Positions 1 to 7,553 of a DNA stretch of 30,264 bases are shown here, one piece after another. The stretch's first letter is position 1, and each line of letters opens with the position of its first letter. Under the pieces are notes generated by a model that had not been told where the DNA came from, did no database searches, and saw only the letters and a program-made list of their open reading frames with translations. Position numbers and translations under genes: made by a program. The stretch is from Fimbriimonadaceae bacterium (lineage in GTDB: Bacteria > Armatimonadota > Fimbriimonadia > Fimbriimonadales > Fimbriimonadaceae): positions 1 through 30,264 of the forward strand of contig JAIBBE010000189.1 in assembly GCA_019694835.1 (NCBI GenBank), in the 5' to 3' direction.

Positions 1-7
1 CGGCAAT

Positions 8-81
8 GGTGGCTGTAGTTCAGTTGGTAGAGCACCAGGTTGTGATCCTGGCTGTCGCGGGTTCGAGTCCCGTCAGCCACC
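8..81 (+). tRNA. tRNA-His (anticodon GTG)
   Basis: The sequence folds as a cloverleaf. The seven-base acceptor strand GTGGCTG (9-15) pairs with CAGCCAC (74-80). The extra 5' G at position 8 faces C at 81, the G-1:C73 pair typical of tRNA-His. The anticodon loop at about 38-46 carries GTG, and a standard T arm with GTTCGAGTC follows. CCA is not encoded: CCG follows at 82-84. tRNA genes are common integration targets, and phage-like genes follow this one, but I found no second copy of its 3' end in the window. Confidence 0.97.
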
Positions 82-93
82 CCGATGCGGAGA

Positions 94-125
94 GCCGCTC
101 CTGACCTGTTCAGGGGCGGTTTTCT
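94..125 (+). terminator. Rho-independent terminator of tRNA-His
   Basis: A ten-base stem, CCGCTCCTGA (95-104) with TCAGGGGCGG (110-119), has one wobble pair and a five-base loop. It is followed at once by a T-rich tract at 120-125. It lies 13 bases after the tRNA. Confidence 0.88.
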
Positions 126-290
126 GCTTGGCCGAGTCGTTACGCCGAATCCCCGATGCGCTACCCGATGCGCTATCTGGTGCGCGTGCGCCCCGCCTTC
201 CGCCCCGTCGCCGGCGCCGATGATGCCCCAGGCGTCAGGGTGGCGTCAGAGCGGGCCGATACGCGGCACGTCGAGGTACGCGGAGTGAGT

Positions 291-332
291 AAGTTCGAGT
301 AAGTACCGCATAAGTTCGACGAAGTACCGCAC
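291..332. repeat. Two tandem 21-bp repeats
   Basis: Two adjacent units, 291-311 and 312-332, agree at about 18 of 21 positions. Each has the form AAGTTCGA..AAGTACCGCA. Positions 126-375 otherwise show no convincing gene. The repeats could be protein-binding sites or remnants of an inserted element; the function is unknown. Confidence 0.6.
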
Positions 333-375
333 ACCGGCCACTGCTCCGCCACCAAGCTGGCTGGGACGGGCTCGG

Positions 376-1020
376 TCAGAAGTCGTCGCCGCCATCATCG
401 GTATCGATCGGCACCACGATCACCTCATCGGGACCGGGCGGTTCCTGTAGTTCGATCGTTTCCGGCTCGGAGTGGTCAAACCCGCTCACGTCATTGTCCC
501 TAAGCCTCGCCCGGAGCTCGGGCCACGAGGACTGGGGCAATAGGGACTTCACCACGTCGATCACCCGGCCCATCTCCGCCAAGAACTTTGCATTTTGGGC
601 ATGAGGGTCGACGGCACCGATGGCCTTGTGGAGCTTCTCCGCCGCCTTGAGCCCCATCTCGGGGCTGACCTCGGTGTCGTCCTGTACCAGTCTCTCGAAG
701 CCCTTCACCATCATCGCCTCCAGGTAGGCCAGCGGCGTGATCGCCGTGCCCACCCCGTTGACGAAGTCGATCTCACGCTCTGCGGCACGCCGCTCCAGGA
801 TGTCGCGGTACCTCGCCTTCGCGACGTTCTGGGCTGGGAAATGCTTGTTCGCGTGGTTGCGCACGCTGTCCAGGCTTATCTGGTGGCCGTTGGCGGCGAG
901 CGCGCGGACGATCTGGGCGTAGGACGACCCAGTGGCCAGCATCTCGTTGACCTGGAGCATGACGGGCTCGTCGCGGCAGACGTGGCAACGGGGCTCCGGG
1001 AGGAAGGTAGTAGGGACCAT
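376..1020 (-). CDS. Phage terminase small-subunit-like DNA-binding protein
   Basis: The product is about 214 aa. I chose the ATG at 1020 because AAGGAG lies ten bases upstream; an upstream in-frame start at 1056 lacks such a site. The N-terminus has a CHVC pair (residues 12-15), followed by a helix-turn-helix-like stretch (about 29-58) with the feel of a Cys-pair/HTH module that reads 'SYAQIVRAL...SLDSVRNHANKHF'. A long helical region rich in E and R follows, ending in an acidic tail. Actinophage small terminase subunits and related phage DNA-binding proteins look like this, but no large terminase or other head gene is adjacent, so this would be a solitary phage remnant or island gene. Another DNA-binding role is possible. 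Confidence 0.55.
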   Translation of the reverse strand: MVPTTFLPEPRCHVCRDEPVMLQVNEMLATGSSYAQIVRALAANGHQISLDSVRNHANKHFPAQNVAKARYRDILERRAAEREIDFVNGVGTAITPLAYLEAMMVKGFERLVQDDTEVSPEMGLKAAEKLHKAIGAVDPHAQNAKFLAEMGRVIDVVKSLLPQSSWPELRARLRDNDVSGFDHSEPETIELQEPPGPDEVIVVPIDTDDGGDDF

Positions 1021-1405
1021 AATTGTTGTGCTCCTTAATTCGGGTGGAGATGACACCTGTTGGTGCTCTCACCCGGGGTTCATGCCAACTCGGCGCAGAC
1101 ACAGGTCACTCGGCTCAAGAAGTGACCGAGATCACAGCTCGTCGCGGGCCCGGACAGCTCCACCTGCGCTCTTCGCGCCGACGTGGCCGCAGCGACCCGA
1201 ACGAGTGCTGCTGGGCGAGTTCTCGGTCGGTTCCCGCGGAGCGTTCGCGACCACTAGGCCGAACCACGCCCGAATACAGGTCCGCGGAGCCAAAATGTGG
1301 CGCCTGTCATAGAGCGCACGCCGCCGGAGCGGTCGCTCCTGTCGGTATCCCAGGCAAGCCGTGGCGTCCGGGCGAAGCCGCAGGCCTCACTTCGTCACAC
1401 CGGTC
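1021..1405. other. Intergenic, no gene recognised
   Basis: The segment holds the ribosome-binding site of the leftward terminase-like gene at its left edge. Several overlapping open frames occur in it, but none has a ribosome-binding site, domain or recognisable composition. The right edge runs into the decayed mce-associated gene. Confidence 0.5.
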
Positions 1406-1740
1406 GACGGCGTTGACGAGTTGGGTGTAGGCGTCCGGGAAGTTTCCGGTGGGCCGGTCGCGCGCCGCGGTGAGGTCCTCGTCGACCTATTCCAGCTTGT
1501 AGCTCAGCAGCGCGACTGTCGAGTCTCGGGCGGCAGCCACCGACTCGGTGCCCGCGATGTCGGCGCCGTCGCGCGAGGAGTAGTCGTAGCGCAGGTAACC
1601 GGCCGCCCCACCCAGCAGCAGGGCCAGCACCGTCAGCACGACGAACGCCATCACGCGCGTCGGGCGGCTGCCCGCTTCGGGAGCCACCGGTGGCTAGCCT
1701 CGGTCTCGTCGGCTTCGGCGTCGTGGTCGCTGACCTCCAT
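1406..1740 (-). pseudogene. Mce-associated membrane protein, broken
   Basis: Reading from the ATG at 1740 gives an acidic N-terminus (MEVSDHDAEADETEASHRW) that stops near 1651. A second frame continues the same protein with a hydrophobic segment (AFVVLTVLALLLGGAAGYL) and the family-typical stretch ESVAAARDSTVALLSYKLE, then meets a stop at 1487-1489. After that stop the frame still reads DLTAARDRPTGNF.DAYTQLV, again typical of Mce-associated proteins, before similarity ends. The gene therefore carries at least one frameshift (about 1636-1655), one in-frame stop and a 3' truncation that removes the beta-rich extracellular part. No mce operon is nearby. The family is characteristic of mycobacteria and relatives. 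Confidence 0.8.
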
Positions 1741-1967
1741 CGTGGGATCGATATCGCCAGCAACTCATCTTTGACATGGGGCCGACTGCCTATTCTCCGC
1801 GGGTACGCGGCTGAACCAGCCGGTCTACTTCTGGGGGTGTGCGTGGGAACGATCGGACGCCGGGTTGTGGGAACACCTTGGCCCTAAGTCCCTGGCGGTG
1901 CTGGAGCATCTCTTGATTGCCGTTGCCGACGTCATTTACCCCAGGGACGGCCCCATTAGTTCCGTTG

Positions 1968-2690
1968 CTAGCCGCACAGGGCCAGGCCGCGTTCAATCAT
2001 CGGGCCGATATTGACTTTCACACCGGGGGCCTTGGGTTCATCTAGCCAGATGGGGTCAAAAGGAGGCCAGAGCTTGGCCGCCTTGGCTGCGCCGTTGAGG
2101 GCGTACATTTCCCGGTTGGCAACGACCGTCACTCGTTCTCCGCCGGCGCCCTTGGAACAAGACAGGGTGGCGGAGTCGAGGGTGAACGGCCATGGCCCCG
2201 TCCATGTTGCGCGCTCCACAAGGCCCGCCGGCTGGTTCGAGCCGCGTGCAGGTGCGCTGGGCCTGGCAGATGCGCCGCAGAGCGTGAGCCCCTGGTTAAT
2301 CAGCGGTCCGGCATTGAGGTGGAACCCAGGCCTGTTTGGGTCGGGCACACCGATGGCGTCGGCATAGTCGGGCAGACTCAGCTGGGCGTTCGCCGCCGCA
2401 TTCAGTGAGTACACGGATTCGCCGGCTGTGATGGTCACCAGGCCATCTCCCTGACAAGCGAGGACAGCTTCGGCGACGGTTAATGGCCACGGACCGTCGG
2501 CATATGTTTGGCGGCTGACGTATCCAGCAGGACGGTCCGGCGCGGACGCCGACTGGGAGTTCGACGAAGCGGCCGACGCTGCCGTTTTCGAGGGAGGTCT
2601 TGGCCTGTTCGTGAAGGTCTCAGGATCTGCGCTACACCCGACGGCGGCCAGCACTAGTGCGGCGAGAGCCGCGCCTGTTACACGGCGCAT
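1968..2690 (-). CDS. Lipoprotein with two tandem DUF2511 domains
   Basis: The 240-aa product starts at the ATG at 2690, eight bases after a strong GAGGAGG. An in-frame extension to 3002 is rejected because the signal peptide begins here: MRR, hydrophobic [11 protein letters not shown], then GC as a lipobox. After a Ser/Ala-rich linker there are two copies of a domain of about 85 residues. Each begins 'PAG.V.R.T...GPWP.T' and ends 'PG...N.GP.I..GL.LCG', with a V-Y-[SA]-L-N motif in the middle. This pattern fits DUF2511 (YebY-like), usually present once. It is probably anchored on the outer face of the membrane; the function is unknown. It lies divergent to the lipoprotein gene at 3168. Confidence 0.8.
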   Translation of the reverse strand: MRRVTGAALAALVLAAVGCSADPETFTNRPRPPSKTAASAASSNSQSASAPDRPAGYVSRQTYADGPWPLTVAEAVLACQGDGLVTITAGESVYSLNAAANAQLSLPDYADAIGVPDPNRPGFHLNAGPLINQGLTLCGASARPSAPARGSNQPAGLVERATWTGPWPFTLDSATLSCSKGAGGERVTVVANREMYALNGAAKAAKLWPPFDPIWLDEPKAPGVKVNIGPMIERGLALCG

Positions 2691-3167
2691 AGCTGATGCC
2701 TCCTCGTAAATCACGTGTTGCCGGGATCCTTTGGATGACACTTGGCGCCGTAGCCGAAACCCCGCGTGGGTTTCTTCATCTCGTGCGCAAAGACCGCAGT
2801 GGCTTATCGAGGCTAATTTGAGCCATTTTTGTTTGGCGGTCGCCACGTAGCCGTAGGGCTTCGCCTTCGTGGTGAGCTCAAGCCGGGTCAGCTCGACGGC
2901 GCCCACGGCATTGGGCCCCAACAGCTTGCTGCAGAGCAGGGCGAGGCTGAGCCATTTCCGATCGTCCCTAACGTCCGCACACCGGGCTAACGGCTCATAC
3001 ACACCGGAGCAGCCGCTCGCATAGTTCGGCTACGCAAGCACCTGCTAGCTGTGCCGAAGTTCTGCAAAGTGGTCCAATTTGGATTGAACGCTCTCGCCTT
3101 TTCCGTTTGGTTTCGCCTGCAAGTTAAGCGGTGGGTGTCGCAGTATTACTTGACGATTGGGGGCGCG
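2691..3167. promoter_or_regulatory. Divergent intergenic region between two lipoprotein genes
   Basis: This 477-bp stretch separates two outward-facing lipoprotein genes and must contain both promoters. I see no confident -35/-10 pair and no further gene. Open frames that cross it are in-frame extensions of the two flanking genes without signal peptides. Confidence 0.45.
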
Positions 3168-3620
3168 GTGAGCTCAGACAGACGAGTACTACTTATAGCC
3201 TCGCTGGCGGTCGTAGCCATTTTTGTCGGCGCCGGTTGCGGCGGGACTGGTTCCAAGTCCGCTTCCAAGGGAGGCGATGACACCCGAAGTTCGTCCACGG
3301 GGTCGATATCAGGCAGTACAGAGGATTGGCTCCAAGCGCTCTGCCAGCCGGGCAAGTTCATGGACGGTATGCGATCCGATGGACCCTTTTCTGGCTCCAT
3401 TGGAGGAGGCACTTGCATAGGTCCTGTCTCCGGGCGAGGGCCGGTCTACCTGACCCAATGGGACAGCAACTACAAGATGCGCAATGCCATGGCAATGATG
3501 CACATGTGCTATGCCTCGGCGATCGAGTCGAGTGGCACGATCGACACGTTCTCCGTAATTGGTCAAAATACGGCTGCGCTGCAACCGCTTTCGCAGTTCG
3601 GGTTCAGCACGAGCTGTTGA
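3168..3620 (+). CDS. Small exported or lipoprotein-like protein of unknown function
   Basis: The product is 150 aa. I chose the GTG at 3168 because a G-rich ribosome-binding stretch (GGGGGC) lies just before it and a clean signal sequence follows: SSDRR, then LLIASLAVVAIFVGAGCGG. The cysteine after VGAG could be a lipidation site, although the lipobox is not ideal. A Ser/Gly/Thr-rich linker is followed by a compact domain of about 95 residues with four further cysteines (LCQPG, GTCIG, HMCYA and the C-terminal TSC), suggesting two disulfides. I do not recognise the domain. The protein probably lies outside the membrane; it is divergent from the DUF2511 lipoprotein. Confidence 0.7.
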   Translation: MSSDRRVLLIASLAVVAIFVGAGCGGTGSKSASKGGDDTRSSSTGSISGSTEDWLQALCQPGKFMDGMRSDGPFSGSIGGGTCIGPVSGRGPVYLTQWDSNYKMRNAMAMMHMCYASAIESSGTIDTFSVIGQNTAALQPLSQFGFSTSC

Positions 3621-3855
3621 CAGGTTTACTTCCGCGGAGACTTCAACATAGGAATCATCCAAGTTGGCCTTCACTTGGTTTAGGGGCGAGCTGGCAGTCA
3701 CCCCCAAGGTTAAGGCCTAGCAGATCCCGCGGACTCCGCCCACGACTCTCCCGCATGAATCGGCACCACCGCCCGCGGCGGCCATGGGCGCCGTTTCGGC
3801 GGACTGGATTCGCGACCTGGGAACCTCTCGATCGTGAGAGGTGCCTGTCGGCCTG

Positions 3856-4173
3856 TCAGGACGAAGGGGTCTTGAACGTTAAATTCCCGTACTGGGGACA
3901 ATAGTGTCCGACTGCCTGCGCAACGAAAATTGCGGCCCTGTTCGGCTTCAATTGCAATTGAGAGACAAGAGCGTCACGGATGGTATCGGGATCCGAACTC
4001 GCAAGACCGTCGCAAACCTGATGTGCGATGTTGATCATTGCCGTGGTATCACCTTCGACGCCATTTTTTTTCATGGCCGCAACGAAGTTGTCGTCGTTGC
4101 TGTCTGCATGGGCGAGACCTGCCGGGACCAGGCATACTGCGCCCGCTGCGGCCGCGACCAGAAACTTCTTCAC
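3856..4173 (-). CDS. DUF732 secreted protein
   Basis: The 105-aa product has a typical signal peptide (MKKFLVAAAAGAVCLVPAGLAHA) followed by a small helical domain. Family marks are D.FV.A....G....T.M...AH.VCDGL....... and a C-terminal A..F...AV..YCPQY with two conserved cysteines. DUF732 proteins are small exported proteins very common in mycobacteria; their role is unknown. Two adjacent GTG codons could start it. The second (4173) is preferred, lying six bases after AAGGAG; 4176 would leave only three. A longer frame to 4449 has no support. Confidence 0.88.
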   Translation of the reverse strand: MKKFLVAAAAGAVCLVPAGLAHADSNDDNFVAAMKKNGVEGDTTAMINIAHQVCDGLASSDPDTIRDALVSQLQLKPNRAAIFVAQAVGHYCPQYGNLTFKTPSS

Positions 4174-5088
4174 CACGTTCTCCTTTCCTAAGGTGTAGAA
4201 GACAGTCTGCGGAGGTGACGGCCGACTACCGACGAATGTTTGGTGTGCAGACTTATTCCGCTTGCGTAGCAGGTTCATTAAACCCACAGCCGGAGTTCCT
4301 TCTCCACGTATTGAGGACAAGGCGGTCGCAGGCACAATCCAATTTGGACTGGTAGTAGACCCGGTTGGCTTAAAAGTACGAAACACGCTGGCGCACGATG
4401 CTGACCACGACTTAGCCGCGTCGTCGAAGTCGCTGGTGTTGGGCCACAAGCCTGGCCGCTTGAGCCCCCCAATACGGATGAGCGCCAGCGGAGTGGGTAA
4501 CGCTCACGATCGACATCAACTCTTCAATGCTAGCCACCGCACCCGACAGGGAAATCGGCCCGTGACATCTCGAAGACAGGCCCGGGGGCCGGCGAACTGC
4601 GCAATTTCCAAGCTGGCAGCTTTCGGCGCTATGGGGGTCGCGGCGCCGGTAAAGCCGTTCCGCTCAAGAAATACACCTGCCTGCGGTGTTGGCTAGAGGC
4701 AAGCCGACCACTTTGGCGAAGTCGTTTGCTGACTTACTGCGGCCATGCCTTTAAAGATCCTGCCAGTCAGAACAGATGGGCAAGCAGAGTCAACCAGATT
4801 TGTTAGCCTTGCGCTCGGCCGGGGCTATAGGATTCATCATCAGGGAGGGAAGTCGATTTGAGGTGCCCAAGAGTGTCCGTGAACGTTCGACCTGGCCTGT
4901 GAGCTGCGAAGATGCGTCCTCCGTTGTCCACGGCTGTCCACCTCTGACGGCCTGACTTGTGACACCCTCGTGACACCCTGGCCCTACAGTTTCGAAGCGG
5001 ATCGAGACGCCAGGATGATCGTAACGATTCTCTAAGCGACATGACCGCCTGCTGGCGTGACGTGCGGACAGCTCGGCATCATCGAGTC
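4174..5088. other. Long gene-poor stretch with short tandem repeats
   Basis: No open frame in these 915 bases has a ribosome-binding site plus a recognisable product. The left edge carries the ribosome-binding site of the DUF732 gene. Near the right end there are two short tandem pairs: TGTCCAC twice at about 4925-4940, and GTGACACCCT twice at 4959-4968 and 4970-4979. They could be protein-binding sites or decay products of an insertion. Confidence 0.5.
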
Positions 5089-6027
5089 ATGCCCTACTCC
5101 CTCGACGACCGGCTTGTGATCGGCGTAGCTTCGAGCGCTCTGTTTGATCTCTCTGAAAGCGGTGCTGTCTTCGATGAACAAGGCGAGACCGCCTATCGGG
5201 CGTACCAAGAAGAGAACTTAAACGACCCCTTGCGACCTGGCGTCGCATTTCAATTCGTGAAGCGGCTCCTCAAGCTGAACGATCTGTCGTCGTCGCCAGA
5301 GGACCCGCTCATAGAGGTCATGATCATGTCCCGAAACGATCCCGAGACGGGACTTCGAGTAATGAAGTCAATCCAGCATCACGGCTTGCCTATCACGCGG
5401 GCAATCTTTCGAGCTGGGCAGTCACCGTACAACTTCATTCCGGTGTTGAACATCGCGCTATACCTGTCGGCTGATGAAGACGCCGTGCGTTCCGCAGTGC
5501 AGGCGAACTACCCTGCCGGGTTAGTTGTCGTCTCGAATGCGGAGGACGATGGCACAGACGACCTACGCATCTCGTTCGACTTTGATGGCGTACTGGCTGA
5601 CGACAGCGCGGAGCGGTTGTTTCAATCTGGCGGGTTGGAAGCGTTCCACGAGGGGGAGGCGGACCACGCCGGTGAGCCGCTGCCCGGAGGTCCTTTATTG
5701 CCCTTTCTTAGGTCCCTATCCCGTATTCAAGAGGCAGAGCGCAATCGTTCAGAAATAGCTGAGGGATACCGCAAGCGACTATTTGTTTCCGTGGTGACTG
5801 CGCGCAATGCCCCAGCGCACGAGCGTATGGTGCATTCGCTGAAGAAGTGGCAGGTAGCGGTGGATGATGCCCTCTTCCTCGGAGGAATCGAGAAGGGCAA
5901 AATAATGCAAGTACTCCAACCGCATATCTTCTTCGACGATCAAAAGGTTCATATAGAAGGAACGTCAAAGTTTGTCCCGTCCGTCCACGTGCCTTTCGGG
6001 GAGCTGAACTTACCTAAGGCGAGGTGA
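5089..6027 (+). CDS. 5'-nucleotidase, cN-I-like family
   Basis: The 312-aa product fits the prokaryotic branch of the cytosolic 5'-nucleotidase I family over its whole length. It starts with LVIGVASSALFDLSES and EQGE.AYRAYQ, has PLRPGVAF..VKRLL.LN near residue 60, SRNDPETGLRV...I.HHGL, and R..F..GQSPY. The region FDFDGVLADDSAE is the substrate/metal loop, followed by PLPGGPLLPFL, VTARNAPAHERM, LFLGG..KG and FFDDQ. Members dephosphorylate nucleoside monophosphates in the cytoplasm. The ATG at 5089 matches the family N-terminus; an ATG at 5041 adds 16 residues without family support, and neither has a clear ribosome-binding site. It stands alone among phage-like and unknown genes. Confidence 0.88.
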   Translation: MPYSLDDRLVIGVASSALFDLSESGAVFDEQGETAYRAYQEENLNDPLRPGVAFQFVKRLLKLNDLSSSPEDPLIEVMIMSRNDPETGLRVMKSIQHHGLPITRAIFRAGQSPYNFIPVLNIALYLSADEDAVRSAVQANYPAGLVVVSNAEDDGTDDLRISFDFDGVLADDSAERLFQSGGLEAFHEGEADHAGEPLPGGPLLPFLRSLSRIQEAERNRSEIAEGYRKRLFVSVVTARNAPAHERMVHSLKKWQVAVDDALFLGGIEKGKIMQVLQPHIFFDDQKVHIEGTSKFVPSVHVPFGELNLPKAR

Positions 6028-6106
6028 CTCTTGGGTTGAGAGAAAGCCGATCGGCACGCCGGGTCGCTAGGTGCTTCGGTCCAAGAAATTGGGCGACCGC
6101 CCGGCC

Positions 6107-6364
6107 TTACGGGCGTGCCTCGTGACTTCTGCCTTGGCCCATCATCGCTTGCCACCTCTGTCTGCTCTGTTTCTCGGTCAGGATGCGCCAGACGGCGGTC
6201 CACGCGGCATCGGGGTCGCACTTGCACTCCCACCGCTCGGGGTTCTCGGTCGTCGGTGCAGGGTGGGGATGATGGCCTTCGTCGCGGTGACGCTGCGCCC
6301 ATGCCTCCACGGTGTGGGGGCTGGGCGGTGGAGGGTCGAATATCCAGCCTTGCCGGGCAGTCAT
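6107..6364 (-). CDS. Small phage-like hypothetical protein
   Basis: The 85-aa product starts at the ATG at 6364, preceded by AGAGGAC at good spacing. It begins MTARQGWIFDPPPPSPHT and has a central WECKCDPDAAWTAVWRI stretch with two cysteines and several tryptophans. The mix of His, Pro and Trp and the small size resemble accessory proteins of actinobacteriophages. I recognise no domain. Its neighbours, the nucleotidase and the tiny basic proteins, do not reveal a role. Coding status is likely but not certain. Confidence 0.5.
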   Translation of the reverse strand: MTARQGWIFDPPPPSPHTVEAWAQRHRDEGHHPHPAPTTENPERWECKCDPDAAWTAVWRILTEKQSRQRWQAMMGQGRSHEARP

Positions 6365-6812
6365 GGTGTCCTCTGCGACCGGTCAGGTTCGACGACTAGT
6401 GATCTACTCGGCATCATTTTCTCCCGTCTTGATCAGCGACTGCATAGCCACTGGCCCTGGCCTTCCCCGAAAAGCACCGTGCCGGGGTAGCGCGGTTGCC
6501 GTTCGCTCGCGTTCGGAGGCGTATGAGCGAATCTCTTGGCCTGGTCGAAGCATACCGTCGTGACATCGGACCCGGCGCAGCTCTCATCACCAAACTCAAA
6601 CCACCCTCATCCGGCTCGCTGGAGCTGGACCGGAATCACAGGTTCGGTAGTGAACGAGAGGCCGCCACTTCTGCATCTTGGAGAGGCATAGGGCCAGAGG
6701 TGAAACCGCCGCCGATCATCACGGGACCAGTTGATGCTTGCGGTTGGGAACACATCCTTGCGCGTGATGGTTGTAGGCGTCACAACCGCTCACCGATTGA
6801 AGGAGAACTCAC
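6365..6812. other. Gene-poor stretch, no convincing gene
   Basis: An open frame on the plus strand from about 6523 runs into the next gene out of frame. It has GGAGG only three bases before its ATG and no recognisable product, so it is not called. The last bases hold AAGGAG, the ribosome-binding site of the tiny gene at 6813. Confidence 0.4.
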
Positions 6813-6953
6813 ATGGCCGCGAGGAAAGATAACAGTGCTTACAAGGCTTGCTTGGCCGCCATGAATCCTAAGTACCGTCCGGTGACACCACGGCCAGCAG
6901 CTGGTGGGCGGAAACACCCGGGCTCTGCGGGTAGCCGGAGCAAGAAATTCTGA
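6813..6953 (+). CDS. Tiny basic protein with GRKHPG-AGSRSK-F tail, copy 1
   Basis: The 46-aa product begins MAARKDNSAYKAC and ends GGRKHPGSAGSRSKKF. The start is well supported: AAGGAG lies eight bases before the ATG. The C-terminal 15 residues match those of the gene ending at 7293 almost exactly, and both share YRPV further upstream, so the two are paralogues. The proteins are strongly basic and probably bind nucleic acid or a partner protein, but I recognise no family. A perfect 11-bp inverted repeat follows at 6989-7028 and may end the transcript. Confidence 0.65.
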   Translation: MAARKDNSAYKACLAAMNPKYRPVTPRPAAGGRKHPGSAGSRSKKF

Positions 6954-6988
6954 CCGCCACACAGTTGGTTTAGTCCCGCTCGGGTATG

Positions 6989-7028
6989 GAAGCTGCTGGC
7001 CGACGCATAGTCGTTGACCAGCAGCTTC
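6989..7028. terminator. Perfect 11-bp inverted repeat
   Basis: GAAGCTGCTGG (6989-6999) is the exact reverse complement of CCAGCAGCTTC (7018-7028), with an 18-base loop. It lies 35 bases after copy 1 of the tiny gene. There is only a weak T-run after it (TTCTTC), so it could be a terminator without a U-tract, common in mycobacteria, or a protein-binding site. Confidence 0.55.
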
Positions 7029-7036
7029 TTCATAGC

Positions 7037-7059
7037 TTGGCCCAAGAAATTGGGGCCAA
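7037..7059. terminator. Short hairpin
   Basis: TTGGCCC (7037-7043) pairs with GGGCCAA (7053-7059) across a nine-base loop. The loop-side sequence CCAAGAAATTGGG also occurs near 6080. There is no T-run. Confidence 0.35.
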
Positions 7060-7134
7060 ATTGCCCTAGTGCGCCCAGCGTTCGGGCTTAATCTTTATAT
7101 AGGACTACCACTTGAGACTGGAGGGAGCCAGGAA

Positions 7135-7293
7135 GTGGTCAAGAGGTATAGGCCAGTCGTATACAAGCCCCCAACAGCTGCGGAAAAGAAGAGGGGTGCC
7201 TACACGCCGAGGGTGAAAGTTTCGGTACCGCGTCCGAAGGCGTGGGGGCGAAAGCATCCAGGCACGGCCGGTAGCAGAAGCAAGCTTTTCTAA
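7135..7293 (+). CDS. Tiny basic protein with GRKHPG-AGSRSK-F tail, copy 2
   Basis: The product is about 52 aa from the GTG at 7135, which has GGAGGG and AGGA just upstream; a GTG at 7069 in the same frame would add 22 residues. The sequence starts VVKRYRPVVYKPPTAAEKK and ends WGRKHPGTAGSRSKLF. The tail differs from copy 1 at two positions in 15, and RPV with several Lys/Pro positions also recur. The conserved tail with a terminal phenylalanine, in two genes with otherwise different starts, suggests it is the functional part. The family is not recognised. Confidence 0.6.
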   Translation: MVKRYRPVVYKPPTAAEKKRGAYTPRVKVSVPRPKAWGRKHPGTAGSRSKLF

Positions 7294-7510
7294 AACTGTC
7301 CGTAGGTGGTATGTCGGCCGCCTAAGTCGTTCGCGCGCGAAGAGATGCGTCCAAATTGGCTACCGCAACGCGGTTACTTGGCCACTTTACGCCCACTGCC
7401 AAGACGATGCATTGCAAACAGCCGCATACACTTTCGACCGCGTTGTGACAACGTCGTGACACCGGGGGTGGGAAGCGAACACGTTGTCCAGCATCCGCGC
7501 TGGCAGTAGT

Positions 7511-7553
7511 GGAGCCGATGACGGGAATCGAACCCGCGTGTTCAGCTTGGGAA
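7511..7553 (-). other. tRNA-Gly(CCC) 3' half: probable attachment-site scar
   Basis: On the minus strand these 43 bases read as the 3' part of a tRNA: anticodon loop TTCCCAA, 3' anticodon strand GCTGA, T arm GCGGGTTCGATTCCCGT, then CATCGGC and T as the 3' acceptor strand, followed by CC. The matching 5' half is absent to the right, so this is not a tRNA gene. Integrases of the L5 mycobacteriophage type are known to use the 3' end of tRNA-Gly with a common core of about this length. Because the missing 5' half is on the right, the inserted DNA should lie to the right, with the restored tRNA at its far end outside the window. No integrase gene is visible. Confidence 0.75.

Noticed and set aside
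1968..3002. Long version of the DUF2511 lipoprotein starting at 3002
   Set aside because: The signal peptide and a strong ribosome-binding site place the start at 2690.
3856..4449. Long version of the DUF732 protein starting at 4449
   Set aside because: The signal peptide starts at 4173 with AAGGAG six bases upstream.
4803..5042. Minus-strand open frame
   Set aside because: It covers the short tandem repeats, has no recognisable domain and no clear ribosome-binding site.
6523..6864. Possible plus-strand gene starting at ATG 6523
   Set aside because: Weak start spacing, no recognisable product, and it overlaps the much better supported tiny gene at 6813.
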